Source of the DNA: Arthrobacter rhizosphaerae
GTDB taxonomy: Bacteria > Actinomycetota > Actinomycetes > Actinomycetales > Micrococcaceae
Length of the DNA stretch: 64,000 nt
NCBI RefSeq assembly: GCF_023062595.1
Contig: NZ_JALLAN010000012.1
Location: 1-64,000, forward strand
Reading direction: 5' to 3'
Shown piece after piece: positions 40,171-50,246 of this stretch; positions within the stretch are counted from its first letter, which is position 1; each line of letters starts with the position of its first letter. Below the pieces are notes generated by a model. That model did not search any database, was not told the DNA's origin, and saw only the letters and a program-made list of their open reading frames with translations. Both the position numbers and the translations under genes were made by a program.

Positions 40171-40470
40171 ATGGAGCACCAGATGTTTCTGGCAGCGGTG
40201 GATCCTGGGATCACACCAAACGCGAACTTTCCCTTTCTTGAATCCCTTAAGCAGATTGGCGGAGGGATCCTGGTCGGCGCCTTCATTGTGATCGCGATCG
40301 TGGCGATCATTGGCGCAGCAATGCTGTTAGCCGGCAAGCTAAGCCAGTCGTCACGGCTCGCCTCTGGTGGCGGCGTGATTTTGCTTTGGACGGGCCCGGT
40401 GGCCGCAATACTCGGCGGCATCAATGGCTACATCCTTTGGTCCCAGACGGCGTTTCCGCTCGGGTTCTAG
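40171..40470 (+). CDS. Small transfer membrane protein (DUF6112-like)
   Basis: The 99-residue product has two or three hydrophobic segments (GGILVGAFIVIAIVAIIGAA, GGGVILLWTGPVAAILGGI) and a short N-terminal segment. Size, topology and place before the VirB6 gene match the pilin-like or DUF6112 small proteins of actinobacterial conjugation loci. ATG 40183 is a possible later start. Confidence 0.6.
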   Translation: MEHQMFLAAVDPGITPNANFPFLESLKQIGGGILVGAFIVIAIVAIIGAAMLLAGKLSQSSRLASGGGVILLWTGPVAAILGGINGYILWSQTAFPLGF

Positions 40471-40482
40471 GTCGCAACGATT

Positions 40483-41901
40483 ATGCCAGTTGAGTGCGAC
40501 CTCAATGGCTGGTGGCCGCCCGGGTGCGGGCTCGTCTCCCAAGCCAACGACGGCGTCGAGGGCGCCATCACTTCCATCTTCGCGAACGTCCTTCAGAACA
40601 TAGCGTCCTGGATGTGGGCGTTCATTACCGGTGCTTTCAGCGCGTCCGAGATCGACGATTCGCAGTGGACGTCCATCCGGGGCCTCACAAACTGGTGGGT
40701 CATCGTGATGATGACCCCGCTGGTCGTTGTGATGATCCTCCAACTGCTTTCGGGTCTGATCAGTCAACAGCCTCGTCGCCTTGTCAGGGCACTCGTTGGT
40801 GGCGCCGCCGCGATACCAATGGTGGCTGGCGCCGTTTACCTGGTTCGTCAGCTCACCAACGTCAGCGATTCCGCGTCGACTGCACTCCTCGATTCAATCG
40901 GGACTGATCCCTACGTCGTGTTTATGCGGCTGTTCGGGTTCGAGCGTGCACCCGCTGGCTCTGACCGGGAATGGAATGTCATCTCCTTGGCACCCGGGAC
41001 TCAGGGGGGCGCCGCAGGCGCAGTGGTCGTCACCGCAATGGCCGTGATTGTTGTCTGGATCTTGGCATTCATCCTCATGTGCTCGATGATCTTCCGATCA
41101 TTCGCACTAATCGTTCTTGCCGCCGTCGCCCCTGTCGCCCTGATGCTGATGCCGTGGGAGAAAACGAAGACATGGGCAAGGCGATGGTGTGAGATCGTCG
41201 TAGCGCTGTTGCTCGCGAAACCGCTCGCTGCGACCGTGCTGGCGGTCGCAATCAAGCTCTTTGCAGACTCAACTTCCTTCGCTGGCCTCGCTGCTGGAAC
41301 CGTAGGAATGGTGCTCGCTTGTGGTGCACCGCTGATGGCATTGAGGCTCGTAAGCTTCGCAGGCGGCGAGCTAGCTGCGGCCGCACAAACTGCAGGGGGC
41401 GGGCACGTACTGTCGCGGAGCAGCAGCGTTGCTTCCCGGCAGATAAGCCGCCAGACCGGCGGCCGACTGACTCTCGCATCGTTGGTTGGACGCTCGTCCA
41501 TGACTCGGCCCATTCAATCCAGCCGTGCACAGTTTCCGACGCGAGCCCTGCCACCCGGTATGCCACTGCCGGGGTCATCGAACGGTGCGACTCCGTCGCT
41601 ACGCTCTGGCGGCCCGGGACCCGCTTTCGACGGCGTGGGTTCGACTTCCGCTGCGCTCCCTCTTCAGCGGACTGCGGCGACTGGTGACGGCCCTGAATCT
41701 GCTGGTGGCCGTGCATGGCCGGCGACAAGAGTACACACGGCGGCCGGCCCAAGGAACGCAGCTCCGGATACTCGGGGGCCGTGGCCAGCCCAGGTGCCCG
41801 ATCGGGGAAATTCTGGGCTGACCGTGCCCGCAACTCCACCGCCTCCAGTCCACCCGCAACCAACTGTTAAACGCCAATCAGGTGGTAATTCCCATGTCTG
41901 A
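40483..41901 (+). CDS. VirB6/TrbL-like channel protein
   Basis: The 472-residue product has five or six membrane helices in residues 60-300 (WWVIVMMTPLVVVMILQLLS, VVVTAMAVIVVWILAFILMC, SFALIVLAAVAPVALMLMPW) and a long Pro/Ser/Gly-rich cytoplasmic tail of about 160 residues. PWEKTKTWARRW is a usual conserved loop of the family. It forms the inner-membrane channel of the conjugation apparatus. It ends inside the start of the SCO6880 gene. Confidence 0.75.
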   Translation: MPVECDLNGWWPPGCGLVSQANDGVEGAITSIFANVLQNIASWMWAFITGAFSASEIDDSQWTSIRGLTNWWVIVMMTPLVVVMILQLLSGLISQQPRRLVRALVGGAAAIPMVAGAVYLVRQLTNVSDSASTALLDSIGTDPYVVFMRLFGFERAPAGSDREWNVISLAPGTQGGAAGAVVVTAMAVIVVWILAFILMCSMIFRSFALIVLAAVAPVALMLMPWEKTKTWARRWCEIVVALLLAKPLAATVLAVAIKLFADSTSFAGLAAGTVGMVLACGAPLMALRLVSFAGGELAAAAQTAGGGHVLSRSSSVASRQISRQTGGRLTLASLVGRSSMTRPIQSSRAQFPTRALPPGMPLPGSSNGATPSLRSGGPGPAFDGVGSTSAALPLQRTAATGDGPESAGGRAWPATRVHTAAGPRNAAPDTRGPWPAQVPDRGNSGLTVPATPPPPVHPQPTVKRQSGGNSHV

Positions 41902-43405
41902 AAGTTCAAGGACCCTCGAAGCAGTCAAGTTTCCAAGGTACGAACGTCGCGGTTTGTTCATGGGACTCAAGTGGTATCAGCTGCTGCTCCTGGCAGCCGG
42001 CGTGCTTATGGCGTCCCTGGCTTCGGCAGCCAATGGCCCTGCAGGGCTGTTCACATCGGGGCCTCTATGGCTGTCCCTAATGCTCCTCGGACTTCTCCAG
42101 TACTCGAGGATTCCTTATCCCGTCTGGGCGAGTCAGATCATCCTCTTTCTGTATAGGGCCGCGGTCAAACAAACGCGGTTCCTTACACGGCCCGAAAATG
42201 CAGTACTGGCCGGGCGGCTTGCGCTGCCCGGTGGCCTGGGAAATCTGGAGCTTCGCCGTGCCATCAACGGCGAGTGCTTCATTGTGGACCCCAAGGGCCG
42301 GGAAGCGATTGCGGTGCTGCGCTGCAGTACAAGGTCCTTCGCGCTCCTCGACGCCGATGACAAGGCCTGGGCGGTGCAGGCGTGGTCGCGTGTGCAGGCG
42401 GGTATGGCTCAGAGAACAAGCATCGCCAGAATCGCGGTGCAGGACTACACCGTTCCCTACCCTTCAACCGCCCTCCGTGAGTTCTACGAGCGCAACGTGC
42501 TACGGAGTGCGGGCGCCGCCAGCGGGCTGACCTGGGGTGAAAGGGCGTATGAGGACTTGATAGCCGCAGCCGGTTCCACGATGAGTCACGACCTGCTGGT
42601 GGCAGTCGTGGTGGATACAGCAAAGGCCCGGCGTCGAATAAGGGAATCCGGTGGCGGTCTTGCAGGCCTCGAGCGTGTGCTCCGGTTGGAGGTCGAGGCA
42701 ATGACCACGTCACTGGGAACCCACGGCGTGAAGGTAGAGGAGTGGCTGCCTGAGGACGGAATTCTCGACGTCGTTCACGGCGCATTCGATCCAGTTGCCG
42801 TTGCAGGGCCGCGACGGGAGTCGAGGTCAGAATTCCAAGCCGCCCTTCCGGTTTTCCCACCTGATTCAGATCCTGAGCCTTCGGCTCTGGCGGCTGGACC
42901 GATGGCTGTCGAGGAACACTGGACGTACGTTCGCTCTGATTCCGGCTTTCATCAAACGTTCTGGATAGCCGAGTGGCCACGGCAAAAGGTGTTCCCCGGG
43001 TTCCTTCATCCGCTCATCTACGTGGGCGACTTCCGGCATACAGTGACCCAGGTGCTCCGGACTGTTCCTACCGTCGAGGCGCTCCGTGACATACGGTCCG
43101 CCCAAGAAGCCCATGAAACTCGACGGCGGATCAACACTCGCTTCGATAGGCCACTGACCCGCGAGCAAAAGGCCGAGGAAGAAGAAGTTACCCAACGAGA
43201 GGAAGAGATTGTCGCCGGACACGGTGATGTCCGTCCGGCAGCCTATGTGACCATATCGGCGGCCACTCTCGACGACCTGGCCCGGCACAGGCAAGAACTC
43301 GAGTCAGCGGCGGCGGGAGCTTTCGTTGAACTGCGCCTGCTGGTGGGTCAGCAATGGGCCGCCTTCGTGGCAGGAGCACTTCCTTTCGGGAGGGGTTTGC
43401 GATGA
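41894..43405 (+). CDS. SCO6880-family transfer protein (PrgI-like plus VirB4 N-terminal part)
   Basis: From ATG 41894 (GTG 41882 is possible) the product has 503 residues. Residues 15-90 with two membrane helices are PrgI-like (WYQLLLLAAGVLMASLASAA, LWLSLMLLGLLQY). The rest corresponds to the N-terminal half of VirB4-type proteins (YSTALREFYERNV, TFWIAEWPRQKVFPGFL, RFDRPLTREQKAEEEEV). It ends in ATGA, overlapping the ATPase gene. In actinobacterial conjugation systems the two halves of VirB4 are separate genes, as here. Confidence 0.8.
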   Translation: MSESSRTLEAVKFPRYERRGLFMGLKWYQLLLLAAGVLMASLASAANGPAGLFTSGPLWLSLMLLGLLQYSRIPYPVWASQIILFLYRAAVKQTRFLTRPENAVLAGRLALPGGLGNLELRRAINGECFIVDPKGREAIAVLRCSTRSFALLDADDKAWAVQAWSRVQAGMAQRTSIARIAVQDYTVPYPSTALREFYERNVLRSAGAASGLTWGERAYEDLIAAAGSTMSHDLLVAVVVDTAKARRRIRESGGGLAGLERVLRLEVEAMTTSLGTHGVKVEEWLPEDGILDVVHGAFDPVAVAGPRRESRSEFQAALPVFPPDSDPEPSALAAGPMAVEEHWTYVRSDSGFHQTFWIAEWPRQKVFPGFLHPLIYVGDFRHTVTQVLRTVPTVEALRDIRSAQEAHETRRRINTRFDRPLTREQKAEEEEVTQREEEIVAGHGDVRPAAYVTISAATLDDLARHRQELESAAAGAFVELRLLVGQQWAAFVAGALPFGRGLR

Positions 43406-44862
43406 CTCGAACAACCCAGATGATTCAATACACGCCCTCGGGTAACCGTCACGAGCGGAAGGAACGACGGCGGGATGAGAGTGGCGCTGGTAAACAATCG
43501 TGGGTAACACCACTGCATCGATTGGCTGAAATAGCGGACAAACGTCTTGGCGAGCCCCGTCTCGGGAGGGAGTGGGGGAGCAAAGAACCGAATTCGCTGC
43601 GTGGCCCCCATCGGCTACAGCCGGCGCCACATCGCGCATCAACCATGACCTTCGCCGCGGCCTATCCCTTCATCACCGAATCAGGTCTGGGACACGAGGG
43701 CACATATATCGGCTCGGATGTCTTCGGCTCGGGCGCCTTCTCCTACGATCCGTGGATCCTCTACGACAAAGGCGTCATCAGCGGTCCCTCGATTGTTGTC
43801 ATCGGAACGGTAGGCACAGGAAAGTCGATGTGCGGAAAGTCTCTGGTGGCCAGATCAATCACTCTAGGGCGTAAGGCTGCTGTGGCTTCCGATCCGAAAG
43901 GCGAGTGGGTCGCGGTTGCCAATGCAGTCGGCGGCAAAGTGATCTCCGTCGGACCTGGGCGTTCCGCTCGCGTGAATCCCCTCGATGCCGGACCCAGACC
44001 GAGTGCCCTGACCGAAACTCAGTGGCAGGCCGTGGTGCGTCAGCGACGGCGCCATTTAGTCGTGGCCCTGGTATCGCTCATGCGAGAGGGCACACCACTG
44101 CGTCCAATCGAGCACACTGCCCTGGACATGGCTCTGATGGAGACCGTCGCCCAGAATTCGAACCCGACGCTGCCCATGGTCCTTGACCACCTATTGAACC
44201 CTTCGAAGGAAACGATAGGGCTCGTCGGCAAAGACGGCGGCTTAGCCGTCAGCCACTCACTGCGGCGGACGGTGTCCGGGGACCTAGAGGGCATGTTTGA
44301 CGCTCCCTCGACCGTAGCTTTTGATGCAGACGCACCAATGATGGTGATGGATACGTCGGCCCTGATAGGTGCCTCCGAACAGGCGCTATCACTCGCGGCG
44401 GCTTGCGGAGCCACTTGGCTCGAGGCTGCGGTCACCAATCCCGACGGCGGCAAGCGGCTCGTGGTTTACGACGAGGGATGGCGCATGTTGGCGGATCCTT
44501 ACATGTTGGCCAAAATGAGTGAGCAATGGCGTTTGGCTCGGACCTACGGGATCGCAAACCTTCTCATCATGCACAAGGTGGCGGACCTCAACGAGATTGG
44601 GGACAGCACCAGCGGGCACCGGCAAAAGGCTCTTGGGCTGCTCACCGAGGCAGACACCAGGATCATCTACCGCCAGAAACATGACGCCATGCGCCTGACC
44701 AAGGAAGCCCTCGGACTAACAGAGGCCGAATGCGAGCATGTGGAGAACCTTCCGAAAGGAGTCGGACTGTGGAAGGTCGGCAACCGGTCCTTCATCGTTG
44801 CGAATCGGGTGACTACGGATGAACTGGAAGTGTTCGGAACTGACCACCGGATGGTCCCATGA
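43402..44862 (+). CDS. VirB4-type conjugation ATPase
   Basis: The 486-residue product starts in the stop of the previous gene, with GGGAGGGG before it. GTVGTGKSMC (135-144) is Walker A, DPKGEWVAVANAVGG follows, and KRLVVYDEGWRML is Walker B. The C-terminal LPKGVGLWKVGNRSF is typical of VirB4/TraC-like ATPases. It powers assembly of the type IV channel together with the SCO6880 half. Its end overlaps the coupling protein gene by four bases. Confidence 0.85.
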   Translation: MTRTTQMIQYTPSGNRHERKERRRDESGAGKQSWVTPLHRLAEIADKRLGEPRLGREWGSKEPNSLRGPHRLQPAPHRASTMTFAAAYPFITESGLGHEGTYIGSDVFGSGAFSYDPWILYDKGVISGPSIVVIGTVGTGKSMCGKSLVARSITLGRKAAVASDPKGEWVAVANAVGGKVISVGPGRSARVNPLDAGPRPSALTETQWQAVVRQRRRHLVVALVSLMREGTPLRPIEHTALDMALMETVAQNSNPTLPMVLDHLLNPSKETIGLVGKDGGLAVSHSLRRTVSGDLEGMFDAPSTVAFDADAPMMVMDTSALIGASEQALSLAAACGATWLEAAVTNPDGGKRLVVYDEGWRMLADPYMLAKMSEQWRLARTYGIANLLIMHKVADLNEIGDSTSGHRQKALGLLTEADTRIIYRQKHDAMRLTKEALGLTEAECEHVENLPKGVGLWKVGNRSFIVANRVTTDELEVFGTDHRMVP

Positions 44863-46661
44863 GTACCCGGGCTGCAAGCAACAATCCGTTGGTTACGGCA
44901 GGACTCGTGGCCATGGCTACTTATGTGTGTCTGTGCCTGCTTATCCAGGGCGCAGCCCATATTGTGGTGGCGTGGCGCTGTGGGGGGAGTCCGCCGTCGC
45001 CCCTCAACCCGACTGCCGCCGTCGGGCTCCTTGCTGGCCGCACTGACTGGATCATCCAGCAGCCGCCAGGGTGCGCGACCGAGATCGGCAGTATCTGGTG
45101 GGTCGTTGGGCCGTCGCTACTGCTGCTTGTGGCGCTCGCAGTGGCTGGCGTCCTGTTCTGGCGGACATGGAAGCAGTCTGGCGCCTGGCTACGCCAGGAC
45201 ATCCTGAGCCGGGAGGGTGTAGCCCGGCGCAACGAGATACTGCACGACTTCGGCGCCAGGGCAGTCAAGCGGCGAGGCAAGTTCACCCGACCTGGCCTGA
45301 CAAAGCCCAGCATTCAGGATGTGTCTTGGACGCTGGGCCGTTCCCGCGGTGTCACTATTCACGTTTCCACTGAAGAGTCGATGGTTATCCAGGGAGCGCC
45401 GCGTTCCGGTAAAGGTCTCTACGTGGTCATCAATGCCATCCTCGATGCGCCAGGCGCTGTGGTTACGACGTCAACGCGTGCCGACAACCTGGTTGTCACG
45501 ATGGGAGCACGGGCCACACGTGGCAGACCGGTGACAGTATTCGATCCGCAGGGGATGTCCGGCTTACCTTCCACGCTACGTTGGTCTCCGGTTCGTGGTT
45601 GCGATGACCCGGACATCGCGACTCGACGGGCGCTGGTCATCACGGCGGACACGGAGATGAAGGGCGAGAATGCGGCCTGGCAGAAGCGCTCGCTGATAGT
45701 CCTTCAGTGCTTACTCCACGCGGCAGCTTTGTCAGGGCAAGGCGTCGGCGCCTTCCGCCGCTGGTCTTCCAGCCCGGTATTGGCGAGGGAAGCATTGGAG
45801 GTCCTTGGTAGTCCCGAGGCGGCCTTGGGCTGGCAGGCGGACTTGATGGGGATTCTTGAGGACGATCCGCGGAACACGTCCAACTCCTGGATTGGCGTCT
45901 CCGCCGCGGTCGCGCCCCTCTCTTCACCCAAGGTGCTGGCCGCCTTGAACCCTCAGGACGCTTCGGAGGAGTTTGATCCCAAGACTTTTATCCGCGACCG
46001 AGGGACGCTGTATTTGATCGGCACGCGGGCAGGCGCCGCTGCTGCGGGGCCCTACCTTTCCGCGCTGATCGATGACATCGACAATGCCGCACGTGAAATG
46101 GCTTTTGTGTCGCCGGGCGGACGTTTGGATCCACCGCTGTCGCTGATCCTCGACGAGATAGCCAACCTGGCTCCGTGGCCGGGCCTGCCTATTGCCCTCT
46201 CCGATGGTGGTGGTATCGGCATCTCCACGCTTGTTGTCCTGCAGTCCCTCTCGCAGGCCCGGAGCGGTTGGTCTATCGATGAGGCAGCCACGATCTGGGA
46301 CTCGGCCATTATCAAGGTGATCTTCGGCGGCGGTTCCGACGAGCGCGACCTTCGATCTCTCGCCGGACTGTTGGGGGAGCGGAGCCTGACTCTGAATACC
46401 CGGTCCTGGTCGGCTCAGGGCCGTCAAGACGGCGAGCAGATCCGGGAGAGTCCCGTCATCCGCTTGGATGAGATTCGCCGACTGCCTGTGGGCACAGCGC
46501 TCATGCTAGGGCGGCGCACAAGGCCGATCCTCTTGGATCTGCGTGAGTGGCACAAGCGCAAAGATGCAGCCGAACTCGGCCGTTCCAAGGCGGAGCTGGA
46601 ACGTGTGCTGATTGCCGGGCACAAGCAACGCCAAGAAGTTGCGAAAGGGTCCGAGCAATGA
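44859..46661 (+). CDS. Type IV coupling protein (TraD/VirD4-like)
   Basis: The 600-residue product has two N-terminal membrane helices (residues 12-40 and 80-102), Walker A GAPRSGKG at 179-186, Walker B LSLILDEIANLAPW, and a TraM-recognition part with LQSLSQARSGWSID. It links the relaxase-DNA complex to the channel. It starts in the ATPase stop and ends in the DUF4913 start (ATGA both), so a long coupled run from SCO6880 to DUF4913 is visible. Confidence 0.85.
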   Translation: MSTRAASNNPLVTAGLVAMATYVCLCLLIQGAAHIVVAWRCGGSPPSPLNPTAAVGLLAGRTDWIIQQPPGCATEIGSIWWVVGPSLLLLVALAVAGVLFWRTWKQSGAWLRQDILSREGVARRNEILHDFGARAVKRRGKFTRPGLTKPSIQDVSWTLGRSRGVTIHVSTEESMVIQGAPRSGKGLYVVINAILDAPGAVVTTSTRADNLVVTMGARATRGRPVTVFDPQGMSGLPSTLRWSPVRGCDDPDIATRRALVITADTEMKGENAAWQKRSLIVLQCLLHAAALSGQGVGAFRRWSSSPVLAREALEVLGSPEAALGWQADLMGILEDDPRNTSNSWIGVSAAVAPLSSPKVLAALNPQDASEEFDPKTFIRDRGTLYLIGTRAGAAAAGPYLSALIDDIDNAAREMAFVSPGGRLDPPLSLILDEIANLAPWPGLPIALSDGGGIGISTLVVLQSLSQARSGWSIDEAATIWDSAIIKVIFGGGSDERDLRSLAGLLGERSLTLNTRSWSAQGRQDGEQIRESPVIRLDEIRRLPVGTALMLGRRTRPILLDLREWHKRKDAAELGRSKAELERVLIAGHKQRQEVAKGSEQ

Positions 46662-47167
46662 ACAGTTACGACGATGTCGAAAGCTTTGAAATCCCGTCGG
46701 CCGGAGAGAACGACGACGAACTGACAGCCCAGCTTTTCCGTTCGGCGTTCAGACCGCCGGTCGGGCAGTCAGGAGTCACGTATCGCTGGCGGGACATGAG
46801 GCAAGAACAGGCCGAAATTGCCTGGCATTCACTGGCCGTTTGGGTCAAGTGGTTCGTCGCCACGTACCAGATCACGACGTCGGTGGTGCCCGAATGCTGG
46901 TGGCGGCACCCCGAGATCGTGGCGGAGCTTTATGCGCTACAAAGAGCGGAACTGGCCTCCTACGCAACCGATGACCCTGGCTTTGGCCCCTTGGCGTTCC
47001 ACGAGCGGCTCCCTCACGCCGTCGAACGTCTCCGAATTCATTCCCGAACGGCGGGCTGCGTCGGCCTCCAAGAGCACAAGGAACCTGCGCCGAGAATCCT
47101 TTCGTCTGACGACGCAGCCTTTCTCGAGTGGCAGGTGGAACACCACCAACTGGGCGTCGAGTTTTGA
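46658..47167 (+). CDS. DUF4913 protein of the transfer operon
   Basis: The 169-residue product from ATG 46658 carries the DUF4913 pattern: YRWRDMRQEQAEIAWHSLAV, WVKWFVATYQI, VPECWWRHPEIVAELYALQR and WH-like LAFHERLPHAVERL. The family is usual in actinobacterial conjugative elements downstream of the coupling protein; the biochemical role is unknown. The start overlaps the coupling protein stop; longer in-frame starts are inside that gene. Confidence 0.8.
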   Translation: MNSYDDVESFEIPSAGENDDELTAQLFRSAFRPPVGQSGVTYRWRDMRQEQAEIAWHSLAVWVKWFVATYQITTSVVPECWWRHPEIVAELYALQRAELASYATDDPGFGPLAFHERLPHAVERLRIHSRTAGCVGLQEHKEPAPRILSSDDAAFLEWQVEHHQLGVEF

Positions 47168-47242
47168 AGTCATGCTGTTCTGCAGTAGCGGGACATGAAT
47201 AGGTACCCGAGTTCGCTTTGCGGACCCCTAGAAGTATGAAGG

Positions 47243-48415
47243 GTGGCTGTCGTGGCCCCTGCAACAGAAGATATGGCTCTCTCAGCCTCGACTCGCGCTG
47301 CGACTAACAGCACGTCATCTGGCTATGGACGCATGACTCCGGAGGAGCGGATTGCCGCACTCACAGACGGGCTCCACACGATCTTGGAAAAGGCTGTTGA
47401 GTCACCCGCACACTGGCAAGTGCTCCTCGATGCCTCGGCTACGTTGTGGCGCTACTCCGGGGGAAATGTGGCATTGCTCATGATGCAAATGGCCCAACGG
47501 GGCACCGAAGAGCCCACCCTGGTGGCTGGCTACAAGGAATGGGAACGTCACGGTCGTACCGTTCTGCGCGGCGAGCACGCATTGTGGGTGATTGCGCCCC
47601 GAACTGCGCGCATGAATGAGATTGCGCTGCCCGACGGTACACGGCAGCGGATACCAGTTGGGCAGAAGGTTCCCGCGAACGCTGTCGACGTTAGCAAGAA
47701 GACTCTCATCACCGGTTGGCGAGGCCAGGCCGTTTTTGATGTGTCCCAAACGGAGGGTACTCCGTTGTTGGTGCCACGTGCCGGCGCCGGGCCTGCAGCG
47801 GACGCATCTGAACTCTGGCAGTCCCTAGCGGAAGTTGCCAGGAGACATGGATTCGATCTCAGTGTGACCGATGGCCAGTATGGGCTGACTAGTGGGTTCA
47901 CGGACTTCGACAGCCGCCGTGTCCAGGTTGGAGCCTGGCTGAACGACGAGGAGCGTACCGCAGTCCTGGCCCACGAGCTGGGGCACGTTTTGCTCCATGG
48001 ACCGAATGACGACGTCGGCCGGCTCTACGGCAGCAGCGCGGACCACCGCGGCCTGGCTGAGATTGAGGCCGAGTCCGTTGCCTACACGGTTCTGAAGGCT
48101 CATGGAATCGATCGAGGTCCGCAGTCAGCCTCCTATCTGGCCGGATGGGCTGACGCTGTCATCGCTGCGGAGTCAGATGCTCGGGCTCAAGATGCTGGCA
48201 GAAAACTTCCAGCTTCTCGCGTGGACATCGCCAAGTCAGTCCTTGGCAGAGTTACAGCGGCCACCAAAGGCATCCTCGAGATCACCCATCGGCCTGGATT
48301 TGGAGGCAAGATTGCCGCCGCCGACGTGGATCCGCGCGTCGGTCCGTCGGAAACGTATGCAGGCGTTGAAGGGCCCGCTAGATCGGCTGACGGACCTGTG
48401 ATGGCGGGTCCGTGA
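47243..48415 (+). CDS. ArdC-like antirestriction protein
   Basis: The 390-residue product has an ArdC N-terminal ssDNA-binding-like domain (residues 30-170: WQVLLDASATLWRYSGGNVA, GYKEWERHGRTVLRGEHAL) and a metallopeptidase domain with HELGHVLLHG (about 240) and AEIEAESVAYTVLKAHGID, the third zinc ligand helix. Such proteins protect incoming single-stranded plasmid DNA from restriction. The order coupling protein, DUF4913, ArdC, SSB fits establishment genes. The C-terminal tail is low complexity. Confidence 0.8.
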   Translation: MAVVAPATEDMALSASTRAATNSTSSGYGRMTPEERIAALTDGLHTILEKAVESPAHWQVLLDASATLWRYSGGNVALLMMQMAQRGTEEPTLVAGYKEWERHGRTVLRGEHALWVIAPRTARMNEIALPDGTRQRIPVGQKVPANAVDVSKKTLITGWRGQAVFDVSQTEGTPLLVPRAGAGPAADASELWQSLAEVARRHGFDLSVTDGQYGLTSGFTDFDSRRVQVGAWLNDEERTAVLAHELGHVLLHGPNDDVGRLYGSSADHRGLAEIEAESVAYTVLKAHGIDRGPQSASYLAGWADAVIAAESDARAQDAGRKLPASRVDIAKSVLGRVTAATKGILEITHRPGFGGKIAAADVDPRVGPSETYAGVEGPARSADGPVMAGP

Positions 48416-48475
48416 GTCGACGGCACTTATCTGTTCGGCGGGAGAGTCCCGCTGACTATGGAAAGGACAGGAACA

Positions 48476-48988
48476 ATGAGCACCAAAATCCCGATCAGCA
48501 TCGCTGGCAATCTCGTCGCCAACCCTGAGCTCACCTACGGTGAGTCGGGCGTAGCCCACGCGAAGCTTCGCGTCGCCGTGAACCAGCGAATCCAAGGGCC
48601 GGACGGTACATGGCAAGACGGCGAACCCGTCTTCCATAACGTGTCGGCTTTCCGGGGATTGGCTGAGAATGCAGCTAACTCTCTCAAGAAGGGCGATCCC
48701 GTCACGGTGTCGGGAGAGCTCGAATTCCGCGGATACGAAAAGGACGGAGAGCGGCGGGAGGCTCGACGTATTGTTGCCGATACCATCGGACCGGACCTGC
48801 GGTTCGGCACTGCAGCGTACCAGCGGTCGTCTCATGCGGCGGTTGCCGGGGCGGACGCCGAAGTTCAGGCCGGACCCGAGGTGTCAGCTGCCGCGGACTC
48901 GGCTGCACCGGCCTACAACGTTGCCACGAAGGGTCCTGTGGCGGTGCCCCCTTTAGGGGTAGCAGCGAGGAATGAGATGAGCTTCTAG
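48476..48988 (+). CDS. ssb: Single-stranded DNA-binding protein
   Basis: ATG 48476 follows AAAGGACAGG. The 170-residue product is an OB-fold SSB: NLVANPELTYGESGVAHAKL, RVAVNQR, EPVFHNVSAFRGLAENAANS, LKKGDPVTVSGELEFRGYEK. The tail is Ala/Gly-rich but lacks the acidic D-x-x-I-P-F end of cellular SSB, so it may not recruit host repair proteins. It acts on the transferred strand in the recipient. Plasmid-borne ssb with ardC is usual. Confidence 0.85.
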   Translation: MSTKIPISIAGNLVANPELTYGESGVAHAKLRVAVNQRIQGPDGTWQDGEPVFHNVSAFRGLAENAANSLKKGDPVTVSGELEFRGYEKDGERREARRIVADTIGPDLRFGTAAYQRSSHAAVAGADAEVQAGPEVSAAADSAAPAYNVATKGPVAVPPLGVAARNEMSF

Positions 48989-49260
48989 CGGGCGCTTCCT
49001 ACTGCAATCCTCCTTGAACCGGTGCCGTTCGACAGAAGACTCCACGAAAGAAGGTTCCGTCCGAACGGCATCGGCTCTAGCCGGAGGCCCCTCACTGCGA
49101 AGCAATGGCCCAGATACTGCCGACGGGTTGAAGGATATCGGGCCCGTAGGTTCACCTATCCAACGACTTCACGGCACCACAGCCGGACTGCGAAATATTC
49201 AAGATCTCCTCAAAGAGGTGGCGTGCAACTCGGCATGCGGCGTCCGGCTGCAGTACCGGG

Positions 49261-49977
49261 TCAGCTTTGGAGAGACTCGACTGCGGCCGCAGCACTGCGG
49301 ATGCTCTTCCAGCCCCTCTCTGCTGCTGCCACAGTTCGCCCGTCTACGACGGCGGCCTTGTTCCGCAAGACAGCGACCAGGGTGGCGTTGACGATGTCTT
49401 CGCGTAGCTCGTTCAGCCATGCACCCTTGATGTTCGGCATGACCGGGATGCGTGAACGGACAGTGATGAAGTGGCCGCCGATGAACGCGGCAGCGATACA
49501 TGCTGCCCCAGTCAGGAGGAGTTTGAGGATGTCTTCCTGACTGGTGGCAACGACATACGCTGGCGGAGTGATCAGGGCGAGCATCAGCCCTAGCCGCATG
49601 AATAGGATCTCCCTGCCGACGCCGGCACTGCGGCGTCGGCGCATGGTGGCATCCAGGTGCTTGTCGCGGATGGCTTGTGCCTTCAGGCGCCATTGACGCT
49701 GCGAGCCCAGATGCAGCTTGACTAGAGCGTGGGCGGCGGCCAGCTCGTCAGGATGTGTTTTACGCAGCCCGGCCACCAAGGGGTCTTCCCTGTCAGCCCA
49801 AGGGGCTGTCAGCCTGCGGTCAATCGCAGCGGCTATATGGTCCAGACCGAGCCGCGAGGCGGCCTCCGCGTATTCTTCAGCGCGTCCGAGTGCCGCTACA
49901 ACTGCCACTGGCTTGTGATCCCCAGACCGTGATCCGTAGCGCGGCGTTCCGTCGACCAGCTCATATTCGTTGTTCAT
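49261..49977 (-). CDS. Hypothetical membrane protein of the conjugative element
   Basis: The 238-residue product has an N-terminal soluble part (residues 1-115, helical and basic: LKAQAIRDKHLDATMRRRRS), two membrane helices (residues 126-165, LMLALITPPAYVV and LLLTGAACIAAAFIGGHFIT) and a soluble C-terminal part (LNELREDIVNATLVAVLRNK). No family name. It is convergent with ssb and divergent from the 1266-residue gene. Codon use is like the transfer genes, so it belongs to the backbone rather than the cargo. Confidence 0.65.
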   Translation of the reverse strand: MNNEYELVDGTPRYGSRSGDHKPVAVVAALGRAEEYAEAASRLGLDHIAAAIDRRLTAPWADREDPLVAGLRKTHPDELAAAHALVKLHLGSQRQWRLKAQAIRDKHLDATMRRRRSAGVGREILFMRLGLMLALITPPAYVVATSQEDILKLLLTGAACIAAAFIGGHFITVRSRIPVMPNIKGAWLNELREDIVNATLVAVLRNKAAVVDGRTVAAAERGWKSIRSAAAAVESLQS

Positions 49978-50146
49978 GTTTCCCCCATAAAAAATGGCCG
50001 TATGTGCTGATTCGTCGTAGCTTCACATCACGTGGCGCCCGGCCTCGCTGCCGTTTGTAGTCCATTGTGCAGGGTGGAGACCTGGACGACGTTCCGAGGG
50101 AGGTTTCGATTGCATCGAACGACACGTTTTCAGAAGCTTGACCGGT

Positions 50147-50180
50147 AGATATTGGCTGCCACAATAGGGGCAGAATATCT
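50147..50180. promoter_or_regulatory. Imperfect 34-base dyad, operator candidate
   Basis: AGATATT-GG-CTGCC at 50147-50160 mirrors GGCAG-AATATCT at 50169-50180, with a GG bulge. It ends 66 bases before the GTG of the 1266-residue gene, where a promoter is expected. Confidence 0.4.
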
Positions 50181-50246
50181 CTCGTGCAGCGCAATTAACT
50201 TGGGGGCATCTTTGACAAGCCGGACATCGGTGGGCCTTAGCTGCGT